From positions 1 to 64,000 of the forward strand of contig NZ_QEKI01000017.1 in assembly GCF_003096355.1 (NCBI RefSeq): a DNA stretch of 64,000 nt. Direction: 5' to 3'. This DNA comes from Pontibacter virosus. GTDB taxonomy: Bacteria > Bacteroidota > Bacteroidia > Cytophagales > Hymenobacteraceae. Position numbers and translations under genes: made by a program. Position 1 is the stretch's first letter. Each line of letters begins with the position of its first letter. The notes beneath the pieces are model-generated. The model had not been told where the DNA came from. It searched no databases and saw nothing but the letters and a program-made list of their open reading frames with translations. Positions 1-9,026 of the stretch are shown one piece after another.

Positions 1-98
1 AGAATTAATAAGTAAGAATTAATAAGTAAGAATTAATAAGTAAGAATTAATAAGTAAGAATTAATAAGTAAGAATTAATAAGTAAGAATTAATAAATA
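1..98. repeat. 14-bp tandem repeat, seven copies, cut by window start
   Basis: Six identical 14-bp units (AGAATTAATAAGTA) run back to back from base 1, followed by a seventh with one change at 85-98. An inverted partial copy (TTAATTCTTA) lies just after, at about 109-118. The array begins at the window edge, so its true copy number is unknown. Perfect short tandem units in very AT-rich DNA beside a relaxase gene resemble iterons or an origin-of-transfer region; that role is inferred from position only. Confidence 0.9.
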
Positions 99-247
99 TT
101 AAGTATTAATTCTTAAGCTTTATATCATAAATAACAATTAATAATTATTAAATAAAATCTAATAGTTTAAAATTGTTAAATAATATATAGTAACTTTTAT
201 GTGAAAGTTATTATTTGTTATATTTTTGAAGCGTTAATGAGTGGGCT
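99..247. other. AT-rich non-coding tract, candidate oriT or promoter region
   Basis: This stretch is almost entirely A and T and has no open frame. It separates the tandem repeat from the relaxase gene. Relaxase genes often lie next to their own nick site, so an origin of transfer is plausible here or just upstream of the window. No recognised nic consensus was seen. Confidence 0.4.
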
Positions 248-1825
248 ATGATCGTGAAAATCCTTTCTGCCGCTGCCGGGTTTAATGGCGTTGTTTACAA
301 TGAAGAGAAAAGAGCACAGGGTGCAGCTCAGCTGCTCAAGGCTGAGAACTTCGGTTTCTTGAACCTGGCTGCGGGAAACTTGAAGCAGGAGGATTATATC
401 AGGTACATGACGTTGGTGGCAAACACAAACGAGTCAGTGCTAAAGTCCCAGTTCCATGCCATTATTTCCTGTAAGGGAAGGGAGAAGAGTGCGGAGGAAC
501 TCCTGGAAATCGCGGAGAAATACCTCCAGCGCATGGGGTACCATGATAACCCCTACCTTATCTACTTTCATTCAGATACTGCGCACAACCATGTACACAT
601 GGTGTCTACCAGGGTAAGCAAAGAGGGGAAGAAGGTGAACGACAAGTATGAAAACATGAGGTCTCAGAAAGTGATGCAGGAGATTATGATGCAGGATGTG
701 GAATACGAGGTAAAAACATGCTTGACTAAAGCGCTGGCATATGGATTTTCCTCAGAAGCTCAGTTTAAGTTGCTGCTCGAAAGGGAAGGCGTGAAAGTCA
801 CGGAGAAGGATGGGCAGTACCAGCTCATTAAGTACGGTTCAGTGGTACATGCCTTTGCAAGCAAAGAAGTTGCTGACAGGATAGCGAAGTATAAAGCACC
901 AGATGCGCGTGTAGGGCAGGTGAAAGCCATATTCCGCAAGTATAAACGAGGCCTAACGGTGGAGCAGTTCTCCGGGCTATTAAAGGAAAAGTTCGGGATA
1001 GAGCTGGTGGCGCACCAGGCAAAGGGGAAGAGCACTCCCTATGGCTACACGATTCTCGACCATGCCAGCAAACAGGTGCTGAAGGGTTCCCAGGTGATGA
1101 AGCTCGACGAGCTGCTTTCCAGTGTTAACAGAGAAGAGAAAATACAGGCTGGACGGGAGCTCATAGCCAAGCTTTCTACAGACAGGGGGCTGTGCTACAC
1201 CGGTTTCAAAAGACAGCTGGAGGCAACAGGGCTCCTTGTCAACAAAAAGGGAGAGATCCGCATCAAGGGAGATGAAGAAGGCAGCATCCCTGTTCTGATG
1301 CTTGATAAGACCCATGTCAGGGCGCTGCTTTACCAAGAAAGGCTGCAGGAGGCGCGGCAGTACGCCGTGACGAGCGATAAGGATATGAGGCTGCTTGCCA
1401 GGCTGTTTTTTGTAAAGCAGTCGGATCTGTCGGTTGCGAAGGCTTCTGACCCTCTGGAGAAGGAGGTGGTAGCCGCCAAACTGCACAGCGGCCTTGCCAG
1501 CGGCAGGCCGCTGCAGGAAATACTGGACAGTTGCGGCTGGAGCATCGCCCAAGCAGACGGAAAGCACTTCCTGATTGATCATCAGCAGAAACGGGTGTAT
1601 GCCTGGGCAGATCTGACAAAAGAGAGGCCTGCCTTTCAAGCTGTGCAGGTTGTTGAGCTTGATAAGGGTAGTGATCGGGCGAGAGAGGAAAGGCTGCAGG
1701 ACGCATGGACCCAGTCTTCCGGGACCACCGGTCAACTGGTAGCTTCTATGCTTTACCTTATGGAGTCAAACCTCGGACCTGATCAGGGAGAGAATAGGAA
1801 GAGAAAGAATCAACGAAAACGATAA
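248..1825 (+). CDS. Relaxase/mobilization nuclease
   Basis: This 525-residue protein has the three-histidine relaxase motif HSDTAHNHVH at residues 108-117, which in the MobA/VirD2-type relaxase family (Pfam Relaxase) coordinates the metal used to nick the transfer origin. Tyr17, in the N-terminal segment GFNGVVY, is a reasonable candidate for the nucleophile that becomes linked to the 5' end of the cut strand. The remaining ~400 residues carry no domain I can name; in relatives this part binds DNA or the transfer apparatus. The ATG at 248 is the first start after the AT-rich tract, and a ParA gene follows 20 bp downstream. The protein would act in the cytoplasm and be piloted to the coupling ATPase encoded at 12.5-14.5 kb. 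Confidence 0.88.
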   Translation: MIVKILSAAAGFNGVVYNEEKRAQGAAQLLKAENFGFLNLAAGNLKQEDYIRYMTLVANTNESVLKSQFHAIISCKGREKSAEELLEIAEKYLQRMGYHDNPYLIYFHSDTAHNHVHMVSTRVSKEGKKVNDKYENMRSQKVMQEIMMQDVEYEVKTCLTKALAYGFSSEAQFKLLLEREGVKVTEKDGQYQLIKYGSVVHAFASKEVADRIAKYKAPDARVGQVKAIFRKYKRGLTVEQFSGLLKEKFGIELVAHQAKGKSTPYGYTILDHASKQVLKGSQVMKLDELLSSVNREEKIQAGRELIAKLSTDRGLCYTGFKRQLEATGLLVNKKGEIRIKGDEEGSIPVLMLDKTHVRALLYQERLQEARQYAVTSDKDMRLLARLFFVKQSDLSVAKASDPLEKEVVAAKLHSGLASGRPLQEILDSCGWSIAQADGKHFLIDHQQKRVYAWADLTKERPAFQAVQVVELDKGSDRAREERLQDAWTQSSGTTGQLVASMLYLMESNLGPDQGENRKRKNQRKR

Positions 1826-1845
1826 TACACATAGACGATTAATAC

Positions 1846-2475
1846 ATGAAAATTGTAGTAGCAAACCAAAAAGGAGGGGTAGGCAAATCCACCACCTGTA
1901 TACTGCTGGCTAATTATCTGGCCTTAGAGAAAAAGGACAATGTGATCATCCTGGATATGGACTTTCAGGACTCCATCTACTCCAGATGGGAGAAGGAGAA
2001 GGAGCTATATGCCAATGACCCACTGTACGAGGTTATCAAGATGGAGGTAGAGGAGTACCCGAAATACAAGGTGCATATTGATAGTCTGCAAGGGGGGCAT
2101 GTTATTATGGACATGCCTGGCAGGCTGGACACGAACGAGCTCATTGCTGTATACCAGGACGCTGAAGTAATCGTCTGTCCGTTTGCCTATGAAAAGATGA
2201 CTTTTGAGTCCACCATGTTCTTTGTTCAGGTGGCCAAGCATGTTAACCCGCAGGTAAAGATCGTGTTCCTGCCAAACCGCCTGAAGTCCTCCGTGAACTA
2301 TGAATTGAAAGCTGCAGTGGATGAGCAGCTGGCGCAGTTCGGCACTGTGGCTCCGGCGCTGCCAGACCGGGTAGGATTTCAACGCATAGATACCGTATCG
2401 ATCTCTTCGGATATCCGAGGGGTGCTCGACAAGTCTTTTGGGTATATATATAATGAGTATTTAGAGACAGTATAG
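1846..2475 (+). CDS. ParA/MinD-family ATPase (TraA-like)
   Basis: This 209-residue protein begins with the deviant Walker A motif KGGVGKST (residues 9-16), followed by a Walker-A'-like strand with DMDFQDS, both hallmarks of the ParA/MinD/Soj family. It is short, with no extra N-terminal DNA-binding region, like the TraA proteins of Bacteroides conjugative transposons. Likely roles are element partitioning or positioning of the transfer machinery. It lies 20 bp after the relaxase and about 70 bp before a DUF3408-like gene, which may be its partner. Confidence 0.88.
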   Translation: MKIVVANQKGGVGKSTTCILLANYLALEKKDNVIILDMDFQDSIYSRWEKEKELYANDPLYEVIKMEVEEYPKYKVHIDSLQGGHVIMDMPGRLDTNELIAVYQDAEVIVCPFAYEKMTFESTMFFVQVAKHVNPQVKIVFLPNRLKSSVNYELKAAVDEQLAQFGTVAPALPDRVGFQRIDTVSISSDIRGVLDKSFGYIYNEYLETV

Positions 2476-2547
2476 AAGATTCTTTAAATAAAATTTATAT
2501 TAATATTCAATAATTGAAACATTTTAATTAAATAACGTATAATATTC

Positions 2548-3042
2548 ATGGCTACAGCAGGTAACAAGGGGTTTGACATCAAGAGCTTTAAGCAAAGCAT
2601 AGGACAGGCTCCCCAGCAGAAAAACGCAGAAGAGAAAGCTGTTCAACCAGTTCCTGAGGAAAGAGAAGAGACGGCGCGAGAAGTTTCAAAATCGGGCAAA
2701 AACGGTGAAAAGCCTAAGGCTTCTTCTAACGCTACAGCAGGCAAAAGGCAGGAGGCTCCTTCCTCGAAAAAGACAGCGGCAAAGGCTTCGGGTAAAGCAG
2801 CATCAGGTTTAAACTTTGAACAACTGCTTGCTGAACTCGATAAGGCGAAGGATGAGTTTACCTTTACCTCCAAAACAGTTTATGTGGACGTGCATATACA
2901 CGAAGTGCTAGACCTACTGAAGAAAAAAGGAGGGATCAAAATCAATGTGCTGGCAAGCTACCTGTTTGCCAAATTCATTGAGGAGCATAAAGAGGAGATC
3001 CAAAGGCTCCGTGATAGAACGGATAACAAGTTCCTGAACTAA
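2548..3042 (+). CDS. DUF3408/TraB-like small conjugation protein
   Basis: This 164-residue protein has a long charged, Ala/Lys/Glu-rich and probably disordered N-terminal half (to about residue 90). A compact C-terminal domain follows (about 105-164), with a beta strand VYVDVHIHE and helices ending in EEHKEEIQRL. The arrangement resembles DUF3408 proteins encoded beside ParA in Bacteroidota conjugative elements, whose C-terminal part is a ribbon-helix-helix-like module. A ParB-like DNA-binding partner for the ATPase upstream is a reasonable guess. The family call rests on context and architecture and is moderate. Confidence 0.6.
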   Translation: MATAGNKGFDIKSFKQSIGQAPQQKNAEEKAVQPVPEEREETAREVSKSGKNGEKPKASSNATAGKRQEAPSSKKTAAKASGKAASGLNFEQLLAELDKAKDEFTFTSKTVYVDVHIHEVLDLLKKKGGIKINVLASYLFAKFIEEHKEEIQRLRDRTDNKFLN

Positions 3043-3196
3043 GCTGAATCTGTAACATTAGGTAAAAAAGTATATAAATAAATAATCTAATCTTAAAATA
3101 TACGTATAAGTATAAAACCGTATTTCATATCAATTATATATTTAAAGTAGGAATGTCTAGTTTGTAAATTGATGTTTTAACTTAAATTATATAGCT
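3043..3196. other. AT-rich spacer, probable promoter of the tra operon
   Basis: No open frame is seen. The spacer is strongly AT-rich, unlike the near-zero gaps downstream, so it is the natural place for the promoter that drives the mating-pair operon. No clear TAnnTTTG box could be fixed. Confidence 0.35.
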
Positions 3197-3607
3197 ATGT
3201 CTTGGGGCGTTTTCTTTGCTACGGTAGCAGTACTCTATGTGCTTTATTATGCAGGTAACCTGTTGTTTGACCTGTACCTTCGAAATGCAAAAGGCGTAGC
3301 CGCAGATATGGTAGCGCAGTACAGTGTTTCAGATTTAGTAGACACTACAGAGGCACCCCAAGACATTGTGGACGAGGATTACCTGGAGGAAGAATTCGAG
3401 GAGGATTATGAGGATTACGAGCAGGAGGAGCAACCCTTGGATAGCGGCCCCCAAGAATATCCTATTGCAGCCGACGGGCATGCCTTTGCGCACCAGACGG
3501 TCTCTGAGAATAGTGTCGCCATGCCCGTGATAGGGCAGGGGATACCCCTAGAGGAATTCCTTCAGAACGCCAGGCGACTTTCAAACGCAATACCTTTTTC
3601 TTCATAA
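3197..3607 (+). CDS. Acidic membrane-anchored protein of the tra operon, unknown
   Basis: I do not recognise this 136-residue protein. It has one N-terminal membrane segment (about residues 4-26). A markedly acidic stretch follows (about 57-80, dominated by Glu and Asp), and the tail is Pro/Gln-rich. The anchor plus acidic cytoplasmic or periplasmic tail suggests an accessory membrane component. It is the first gene after the AT-rich spacer and lies 12 bp before traE, so co-transcription with the transfer genes is likely. Confidence 0.65.
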   Translation: MSWGVFFATVAVLYVLYYAGNLLFDLYLRNAKGVAADMVAQYSVSDLVDTTEAPQDIVDEDYLEEEFEEDYEDYEQEEQPLDSGPQEYPIAADGHAFAHQTVSENSVAMPVIGQGIPLEEFLQNARRLSNAIPFSS

Positions 3608-3619
3608 ATTTTTAACTCA

Positions 3620-3925
3620 ATGACAGAGATTATGAAAAAGTTACTTGCTATGCTCGTATTGGTAGTCCTCGCTGTCCCATCTTCCTTTGCTCAAGGGGCC
3701 GGAGGCATTGATGCCGGAGCCTCTGAACTCCAAACTTACATTGACCCTGTAGGCAACCTAATCCTGGTCATCGGAGCCATTGTTGGCCTGATTGGGGGAG
3801 TTAGGGTGTACATCAAGTGGAACTCCGGGGACCAGGACACACAAAAGGCTGTTATGGGGTGGATGGGGTCCTGCGTATTCCTGATGGTGGTGGGGGTAGT
3901 GATCAAAGCCTTCTTCGGCTTGTAA
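3620..3925 (+). CDS. traE: Conjugative transposon protein TraE (DUF4134)
   Basis: The 101-residue product matches DUF4134/TraE: an N-terminal signal segment ending near FAQG, then two hydrophobic helices around GNLILVIGAIVGLIGG and VFLMVVGVVIKAFF, joined by the conserved-looking loop WNSGDQDTQKA. TraE is the small VirB2/VirB3-region inner-membrane protein of Bacteroidota conjugation systems. An alternative ATG at 3632, directly before KKLLAML, would give a more typical signal-peptide start. TraF follows after 3 bp. Confidence 0.88.
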   Translation: MTEIMKKLLAMLVLVVLAVPSSFAQGAGGIDAGASELQTYIDPVGNLILVIGAIVGLIGGVRVYIKWNSGDQDTQKAVMGWMGSCVFLMVVGVVIKAFFGL

Positions 3926-3928
3926 GCC

Positions 3929-4231
3929 GTGGCTCCTGAAGCTAACAGAGGATTTAATGTCTACAAGGGGCTGCAAAAACCCCTTGTATTTAAATCTTTG
4001 AAAGGTAGATATATCTACTGGGGTCTGGCCTCCGTTCTAACTGGCTTCTTTGCGGCAGTTGTCTTATCTGTTTCGCTCAACTTCTTTTCAGGTCTGGTAG
4101 CCTTGGTGATCGTGACTTTCGGCGGTATGGGGTTTACGGCTATGCAGCAGAAGAAAGGGTTGCATCATAAAACGAAGTCCAAAGGGGTATACATCATGCC
4201 CGCACAATGGAAGCGTTCTGCACGAAGATAG
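3929..4231 (+). CDS. traF: Conjugative transposon protein TraF (DUF4133)
   Basis: This 100-residue protein matches DUF4133/TraF, the VirB3-like inner-membrane component. It has the lead-in GLQKPLVFKSLKGRYIYW, two membrane helices, and a short basic tail. The frame starts with GTG three bases after the traE stop, which suggests translational coupling. An internal start would cut the family-typical N terminus. It precedes the VirB4-type ATPase, the usual order. Confidence 0.87.
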   Translation: MAPEANRGFNVYKGLQKPLVFKSLKGRYIYWGLASVLTGFFAAVVLSVSLNFFSGLVALVIVTFGGMGFTAMQQKKGLHHKTKSKGVYIMPAQWKRSARR

Positions 4232-4279
4232 GAGCCTGGCCCTGGCAGCACAACTTTAACGTCATCACTTTTCTCAGCC

Positions 4280-6724
4280 ATGAAAAAGCAGCGGTTTGGT
4301 CTGCCATACATTGGCATAGACCGTCATGCCCATGATATTCTATATCATGAGCGCGGAGATTATTCGGTTATCATCAAAGTACAAAATCCTGCCCTGCAGT
4401 ATTGTGCAGACGTGGAGGCTTACCATCTCTTCCACCAGACCTTTGCCAACATCGTTAAAATTCTAGGCGCAGGCTACACCCTTCAGAAAACGGACATACT
4501 AGCCAGGAAGTGCTATGTGCCGAAGCAAACGGATGACCTCCTGAGTCAGAAATTTCAGGAGACATTTGCAGGAAGAGAGTACCTGGACGTCTCTACATAT
4601 CTGACTATAACAAGGGGCGTGCGGCGCTCCAGCTTCTTTACATATGACGAGAAAGACTTCAAAGCATTCCAGCGGAACGTTGCCAAAGTGCTGGACATAC
4701 TGGAGAGCAGGTCTTTCAAGCCCTATGCTCTGAAAGAGACCGAGGTGAAGCAGTTTATTTCCCGCATTCTTGCCTTCAACTTTTCCGATGAGGTTTATGC
4801 GCTCAATAACCTCCTTGCCTCAGAGGAAGGCCTGCAAGTTGGTGGCAGCGTTATCCGATGTATCTCGCTTGTGGACATAGATGAGATCAACTTCCCGTCC
4901 AATCTTAAGCCAAACACAGCGCTTCACATAGGGTACAGCCTCCCGGTAGACCTGATGCATTTTCTGCACCAGGTGCCAGGTTGTGACTGCCTGGTGTACA
5001 ACCAGGTAATCCAAATCCCTGATCAGCGCCATGAATTGGCCAGGCTGCAGGCCAAAAGAAAGAAACACCTCTCCATGCCTGACCCGGCCAATGATCTGAG
5101 TGTGCAGGATATTGATCAGGTGATGGCCGATATCGCCAAGGATAACCAGCTGCTCGTGTACGGACACTACAGCGTGCTGCTTTCAGCCAGAGAAAAGGAG
5201 ATAGACCGTGCTGCTAACTATCTGGAAAGCGCTTTGTTTTCCATTGGTATTATTCCCTCCCGAAACGCATATAACCAACTCGAACTATTCCGGTGTGCCT
5301 TGCCCGGCAATAGTTCGGAGCTTAAAGTATATGATAAATTTTTGACTACTTCAGACGCGGCCTTATGTCTGCTTTTTAAAGAACGTTTGCTGCAAAGTGA
5401 GTCATCCAGCTTTCAGGTATACTTCACGGACCGGCAGGGGATTCCTATCACGATTGACACGAGTGATGCGCCCATCTTCTCAGGCCGGATGAATAACCGT
5501 AACAAGTTCGTGTTGGGGCCTTCGGGAGCAGGGAAGTCATTTTTCATGAACCACCTGATCCGGCAGTATGCCCTGCAGCACACAGATGTTATTTTGGTGG
5601 ATACCGGACACAGTTACTCCGGCCTGTGTGCCTACTACAGGGGCCGTTACATTACCTACTCTGAGGAGCAGCCTATCACCATGAACCCCTTCCGGATCTC
5701 TGCTGCCGAATTCAACGAGGAGAAGCGGGAGTTTCTCAAGTCATTGGTGGGCCTGCTCTGGAAAGGTGCCGAGGGCACTGTCAGCCAAATTGAGGACAGC
5801 GTCCTCTCTTCCGTTATCACTTCCTATTACCAATACTACTTTGAAAACGGCTTGGAGAGCAGCTACCTTTCCTTCCAGTCCTTCTATGACTTCTCCATCA
5901 GAAAGATCGACGAGATCACGCAAAAAGAGTCCATTGACTTTGACCTGACCAGTTATCGCTTTATCCTCAAGAAGTTCTGCAAAGGGGAGGCGTATGGCCA
6001 GATCCTGAACAACGAGATGGATACCACCCTTTTTGATGAGCCCTTTATTGTTTTCGAAATTGATGCCATCAAGGAGCATAAGGTACTTTTCCCGATCACC
6101 ACCCTGATCATTATGGATGTGTTCCTTCAGAAGATGCGCCACAAGAAGAACCGTAAGGCGCTCATCATCGAGGAGGCCTGGAAGGCCATTGCCTCTCCGC
6201 TGATGGCCGGCTATATCCTCTACGTCTATAAAACGGTCCGCAAATTCTGGGGAGAGGCCGTGGTCGTGACACAGGAGCTGGATGATATCATCGGCAATGT
6301 TGTGGTTAAGAACTCTATCATCAACAACTCCGACACCATCTGCCTTTTGGACCAGACCAAATTCAAGGACAATTTCGATGAGATCGCCGCGCTGCTCTCT
6401 ATCAATGAGGTGGAGCGCAAGAAAATATTTACCATCAACAGCCTCGACAACAAAGAGGGGCGGGGCCGCTTCAAGGAAGTCTACATCAAGCGTGGGGCCA
6501 CCGGTGAGGTGTACGGTGTGGAGGTATCGCTGGAAGAGTATTTGACCTTCACCACCGAGCGCCAGGAAAAAGAGGCTATGCAAGTGTACCTGAGCAAGTA
6601 TGGGGATTTCAGGGAGGCCTTGGAAAGGTTTGTCGCAGACTTCAAGGCCTCGGGGCTCAAGCTAAATGAATTTGTTCACCTGATTTTGCAACGCAGCTAT
6701 GAAAAAGTACCTCTACACGCTTAG
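4280..6724 (+). CDS. traG: Conjugation ATPase TraG (VirB4 family)
   Basis: At 814 residues this is the size expected for Bacteroidota TraG, the VirB4-type ATPase that powers mating-channel assembly and substrate movement at the inner membrane. A Walker A motif GPSGAGKS lies at about residues 413-420, and a Walker B strand RKALIIEEAW lies at about 625-634. The N-terminal half has the VirB4 fold signature region and no long membrane segment. The next gene starts 26 bp before its stop, so the two are translationally coupled. Confidence 0.93.
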   Translation: MKKQRFGLPYIGIDRHAHDILYHERGDYSVIIKVQNPALQYCADVEAYHLFHQTFANIVKILGAGYTLQKTDILARKCYVPKQTDDLLSQKFQETFAGREYLDVSTYLTITRGVRRSSFFTYDEKDFKAFQRNVAKVLDILESRSFKPYALKETEVKQFISRILAFNFSDEVYALNNLLASEEGLQVGGSVIRCISLVDIDEINFPSNLKPNTALHIGYSLPVDLMHFLHQVPGCDCLVYNQVIQIPDQRHELARLQAKRKKHLSMPDPANDLSVQDIDQVMADIAKDNQLLVYGHYSVLLSAREKEIDRAANYLESALFSIGIIPSRNAYNQLELFRCALPGNSSELKVYDKFLTTSDAALCLLFKERLLQSESSSFQVYFTDRQGIPITIDTSDAPIFSGRMNNRNKFVLGPSGAGKSFFMNHLIRQYALQHTDVILVDTGHSYSGLCAYYRGRYITYSEEQPITMNPFRISAAEFNEEKREFLKSLVGLLWKGAEGTVSQIEDSVLSSVITSYYQYYFENGLESSYLSFQSFYDFSIRKIDEITQKESIDFDLTSYRFILKKFCKGEAYGQILNNEMDTTLFDEPFIVFEIDAIKEHKVLFPITTLIIMDVFLQKMRHKKNRKALIIEEAWKAIASPLMAGYILYVYKTVRKFWGEAVVVTQELDDIIGNVVVKNSIINNSDTICLLDQTKFKDNFDEIAALLSINEVERKKIFTINSLDNKEGRGRFKEVYIKRGATGEVYGVEVSLEEYLTFTTERQEKEAMQVYLSKYGDFREALERFVADFKASGLKLNEFVHLILQRSYEKVPLHA

Positions 6725-7370
6725 CTTCATGAGCCTGGTAACAGGTCATGTACTAGCCCAGCAGGTTGTTTTTGACCCAGCGGTCGTTTCCACACTTGTT
6801 GTCAACCACACGGCCCAGCAGGCGGCCTTAAACGACATTAAGGAAAACGAAGGAAAGATCGCGGCCCTGCAGACGACCATCAGCCTGAAGATGACGCAGA
6901 TCAAGGAGCTGGAGGAAAAGATGTACAACTCCCTTAAATCCGTGCAATCCATTATCGGGCAGAGTAAAAACATTATTTACGCCTCCCAAATTGCCGCAGA
7001 CATAGGCCGCTACCAAAACCAAATGATGGAACTGGCGCGCGGTGATAACGAGCTGCTCCTGATCGCTGCCAAGACAGAGCTGGAGCTGCTCAACCGGACA
7101 TCTGACCTGTTTACCTATATCTACCAGGTAGCTGTCATCGGCACGGATGTGAACCTAATGAACAATGCCGACAGGCTCACCCTGATCCGCCACGTAGTGG
7201 ACGAGCTGCGGGTGATGCGGGGCCTGGCCTATTCCATTACGCGCAAGATGCGTGTGGCCAAGTACGCGGGACTTTTGAAGACTATGAATCCGATGGGACT
7301 CACTTACCCTGACAACAGCCAGGCGATCATCCGCTCCCTGATGGATGAGTACAAGGCAATCAAGAAGTAA
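6699..7370 (+). CDS. TraI-like secreted coiled-coil protein (VirB5/TrbJ-like)
   Basis: This 223-residue protein has a cleavable signal peptide (to about residue 20, ending VLAQ). A coiled-coil helix follows (about 45-85, KENEGKIAALQTTISLKMTQ), then further long helices. Size, placement after the VirB4 ATPase and helical character match the DUF4141/TraI proteins of Bacteroidota elements, which resemble VirB5/TrbJ pilus-tip or periplasmic components. Sequence identity to that family cannot be scored here, so the symbol is left blank. The start lies inside the traG coding end. Confidence 0.65.
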   Translation: MKKYLYTLSFMSLVTGHVLAQQVVFDPAVVSTLVVNHTAQQAALNDIKENEGKIAALQTTISLKMTQIKELEEKMYNSLKSVQSIIGQSKNIIYASQIAADIGRYQNQMMELARGDNELLLIAAKTELELLNRTSDLFTYIYQVAVIGTDVNLMNNADRLTLIRHVVDELRVMRGLAYSITRKMRVAKYAGLLKTMNPMGLTYPDNSQAIIRSLMDEYKAIKK

Positions 7371-7385
7371 ATTATCTCTATTGCT

Positions 7386-8009
7386 ATGAATTCAATATTT
7401 GTACCCGCTTTGTGCCTGGCCCTGCTTCCTGGCCTCTTTACAGATGCCCTGGGGCAAGGCGTACAGCCAGTTAACAGCAAAAACACAAGGTACCAGCTGG
7501 AGCGGGAGGTTGTTACCCGTTGGGGAAAGTTCAACCCGAAATGGTACTTTATTCTTTTCCATAACAAGTACAGGAAAGGACCTGACAGGCGGAACATGCT
7601 GCAGCTTGCCCCTACCATGGCTTTGCTGAACCAGAACAGGGTGAAGGCCCAGGCGCAGGAGGAAGCAATAAGCCAAGTATATGAGCAGGAGATGTTCAAG
7701 TTTGCCGACAGGTCCCTGAATAAAGGCTACCACCTGTTGTATGAAAAGAAGATCGATGAACTCAACACTGCCCTATTGGGGATGAATGCCGAGGCGGTGC
7801 AGGCCGGGGTGCAGGCAGATTATATTTTGGCCATCCATGCCGAGCGGGACAGAATCAACGCCGACATCGGGATCATCCTGGACGCTTACCTGGACGATGC
7901 CAAAAAAGGGGAGCAGCTGCGGGTATACATAGGGGAGCTTACGGCCTTGAGGAATGATTTCAGGCGGCTCATCTCTCTCTTTAAAACGAGTCAGGACTTA
8001 ACCGAATGA
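7386..8009 (+). CDS. Secreted protein of the tra operon, unknown
   Basis: I do not recognise this 207-residue protein. A signal peptide (about residues 1-23, ending DALGQ) is followed by a basic, Trp-containing segment (RWGKFNPKWYFILFHNKYRK, about 45-64) and then helices with heptad-like Leu/Glu spacing. It sits between the TraI-like and TraJ genes with gaps of 15 and 4 bp, so it is almost certainly part of the transfer operon. It may take the place of an accessory periplasmic component in this lineage. Confidence 0.7.
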   Translation: MNSIFVPALCLALLPGLFTDALGQGVQPVNSKNTRYQLEREVVTRWGKFNPKWYFILFHNKYRKGPDRRNMLQLAPTMALLNQNRVKAQAQEEAISQVYEQEMFKFADRSLNKGYHLLYEKKIDELNTALLGMNAEAVQAGVQADYILAIHAERDRINADIGIILDAYLDDAKKGEQLRVYIGELTALRNDFRRLISLFKTSQDLTE

Positions 8010-8013
8010 TGCC

Positions 8014-9009
8014 ATGCGTGAATTGATCGATAAAGCCATATTTGACCTGTTCGACGGGCTCTTTCTCAATATACAGGATTTGGTGAGTGTTTTTCTGTAT
8101 GATGCGCAGGCGCTTTGCGCCATCAGCATGCTGCTCTACTTTGGCCTGGAGGCTTACAAAATGATGGCCGGGGATGAAACGCTTCGCATCATGCCCTTGC
8201 TGCGCCCTTTCGCCCTGACACTGGTGATTGTTTTCTGGCCAGGGTTTATCGATGCTGTGAACCTGCCGCTGCAGCTAGTCAATGATCAGGCAAAAGGCAT
8301 GTACGGCGCACAGGTAGACCAGGTGGAGGATTTGCACCGGGAACGCCTCGCGCTGGTAGACTCTGTGGCCCGAAAACTCTCTGAGAGCAGCGCCGAGTTT
8401 GAGCGGATTGAGAGTGAAGCCAGTGACGCGAGCTGGTACGAAACTATGGGGATTGACCTGCAGCCCCTGTTTAACAAAATGAAAGGCTATTACCTGATGC
8501 TGATGGCCAAGCTGCACTTTACGGCGATGATGGTGGTTGAGTGGATTGTGATCAGCATCTTTCAGGTATGCTCCTACATTATCTATTTCCTACAGATCAT
8601 CTTTGCAGGCATTCTGGTGATCCTGGGTCCCTTCTCCTTTGCCCTTAGCGTGCTGCCGGGCTTTCGGGACTCTTACCTGACTTGGATTGCCCGCTATATC
8701 TCCGTGGGGCTGTACTCGGGACTGGGCTATATCGTTATGTCCATCTCCTTTGTGCTGGTCAAGTATGGGTTGATGAAGGAAATAGATATCCTGAAGGCAG
8801 TACTGGGCAACGAAGAGATGTTCATTGCCTACGTTTCCTTCCCCTCGGGCGGCATCAGTTTCTACATCGTCTCCTTGATTGTGGGAGGATTGGCCATGCT
8901 GACCATTCCCATTATTTCCACCTGGATCGTGCACACCACGGGTGTGGGTAATGCCATTGGTACAATGGCAGGAGGAGCTGCGAAGGCGGCCGGAGGAATT
9001 TTAAAATAA
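8014..9009 (+). CDS. traJ: Conjugative transposon protein TraJ (VirB6/TrbL-like)
   Basis: The 331-residue protein carries several membrane segments: about 25-45, 65-85, 165-215 (two), 225-255 and 275-310. A long hydrophilic loop lies between the early helices and the main bundle, and the tail is Gly/Ala-rich. This topology and the position between a VirB5-like and a VirB8-like gene fit TraJ, the polytopic VirB6-type channel component in the inner membrane. It begins 4 bp after the previous gene. Confidence 0.88.
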   Translation: MRELIDKAIFDLFDGLFLNIQDLVSVFLYDAQALCAISMLLYFGLEAYKMMAGDETLRIMPLLRPFALTLVIVFWPGFIDAVNLPLQLVNDQAKGMYGAQVDQVEDLHRERLALVDSVARKLSESSAEFERIESEASDASWYETMGIDLQPLFNKMKGYYLMLMAKLHFTAMMVVEWIVISIFQVCSYIIYFLQIIFAGILVILGPFSFALSVLPGFRDSYLTWIARYISVGLYSGLGYIVMSISFVLVKYGLMKEIDILKAVLGNEEMFIAYVSFPSGGISFYIVSLIVGGLAMLTIPIISTWIVHTTGVGNAIGTMAGGAAKAAGGILK

Positions 9010-9026
9010 ACTAAAAAGCGCTTGCT

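Noticed and set aside
1..98. CRISPR array at the window start
   Set aside because: Units are 14 bp and directly adjacent without spacers, so it is a plain tandem repeat.
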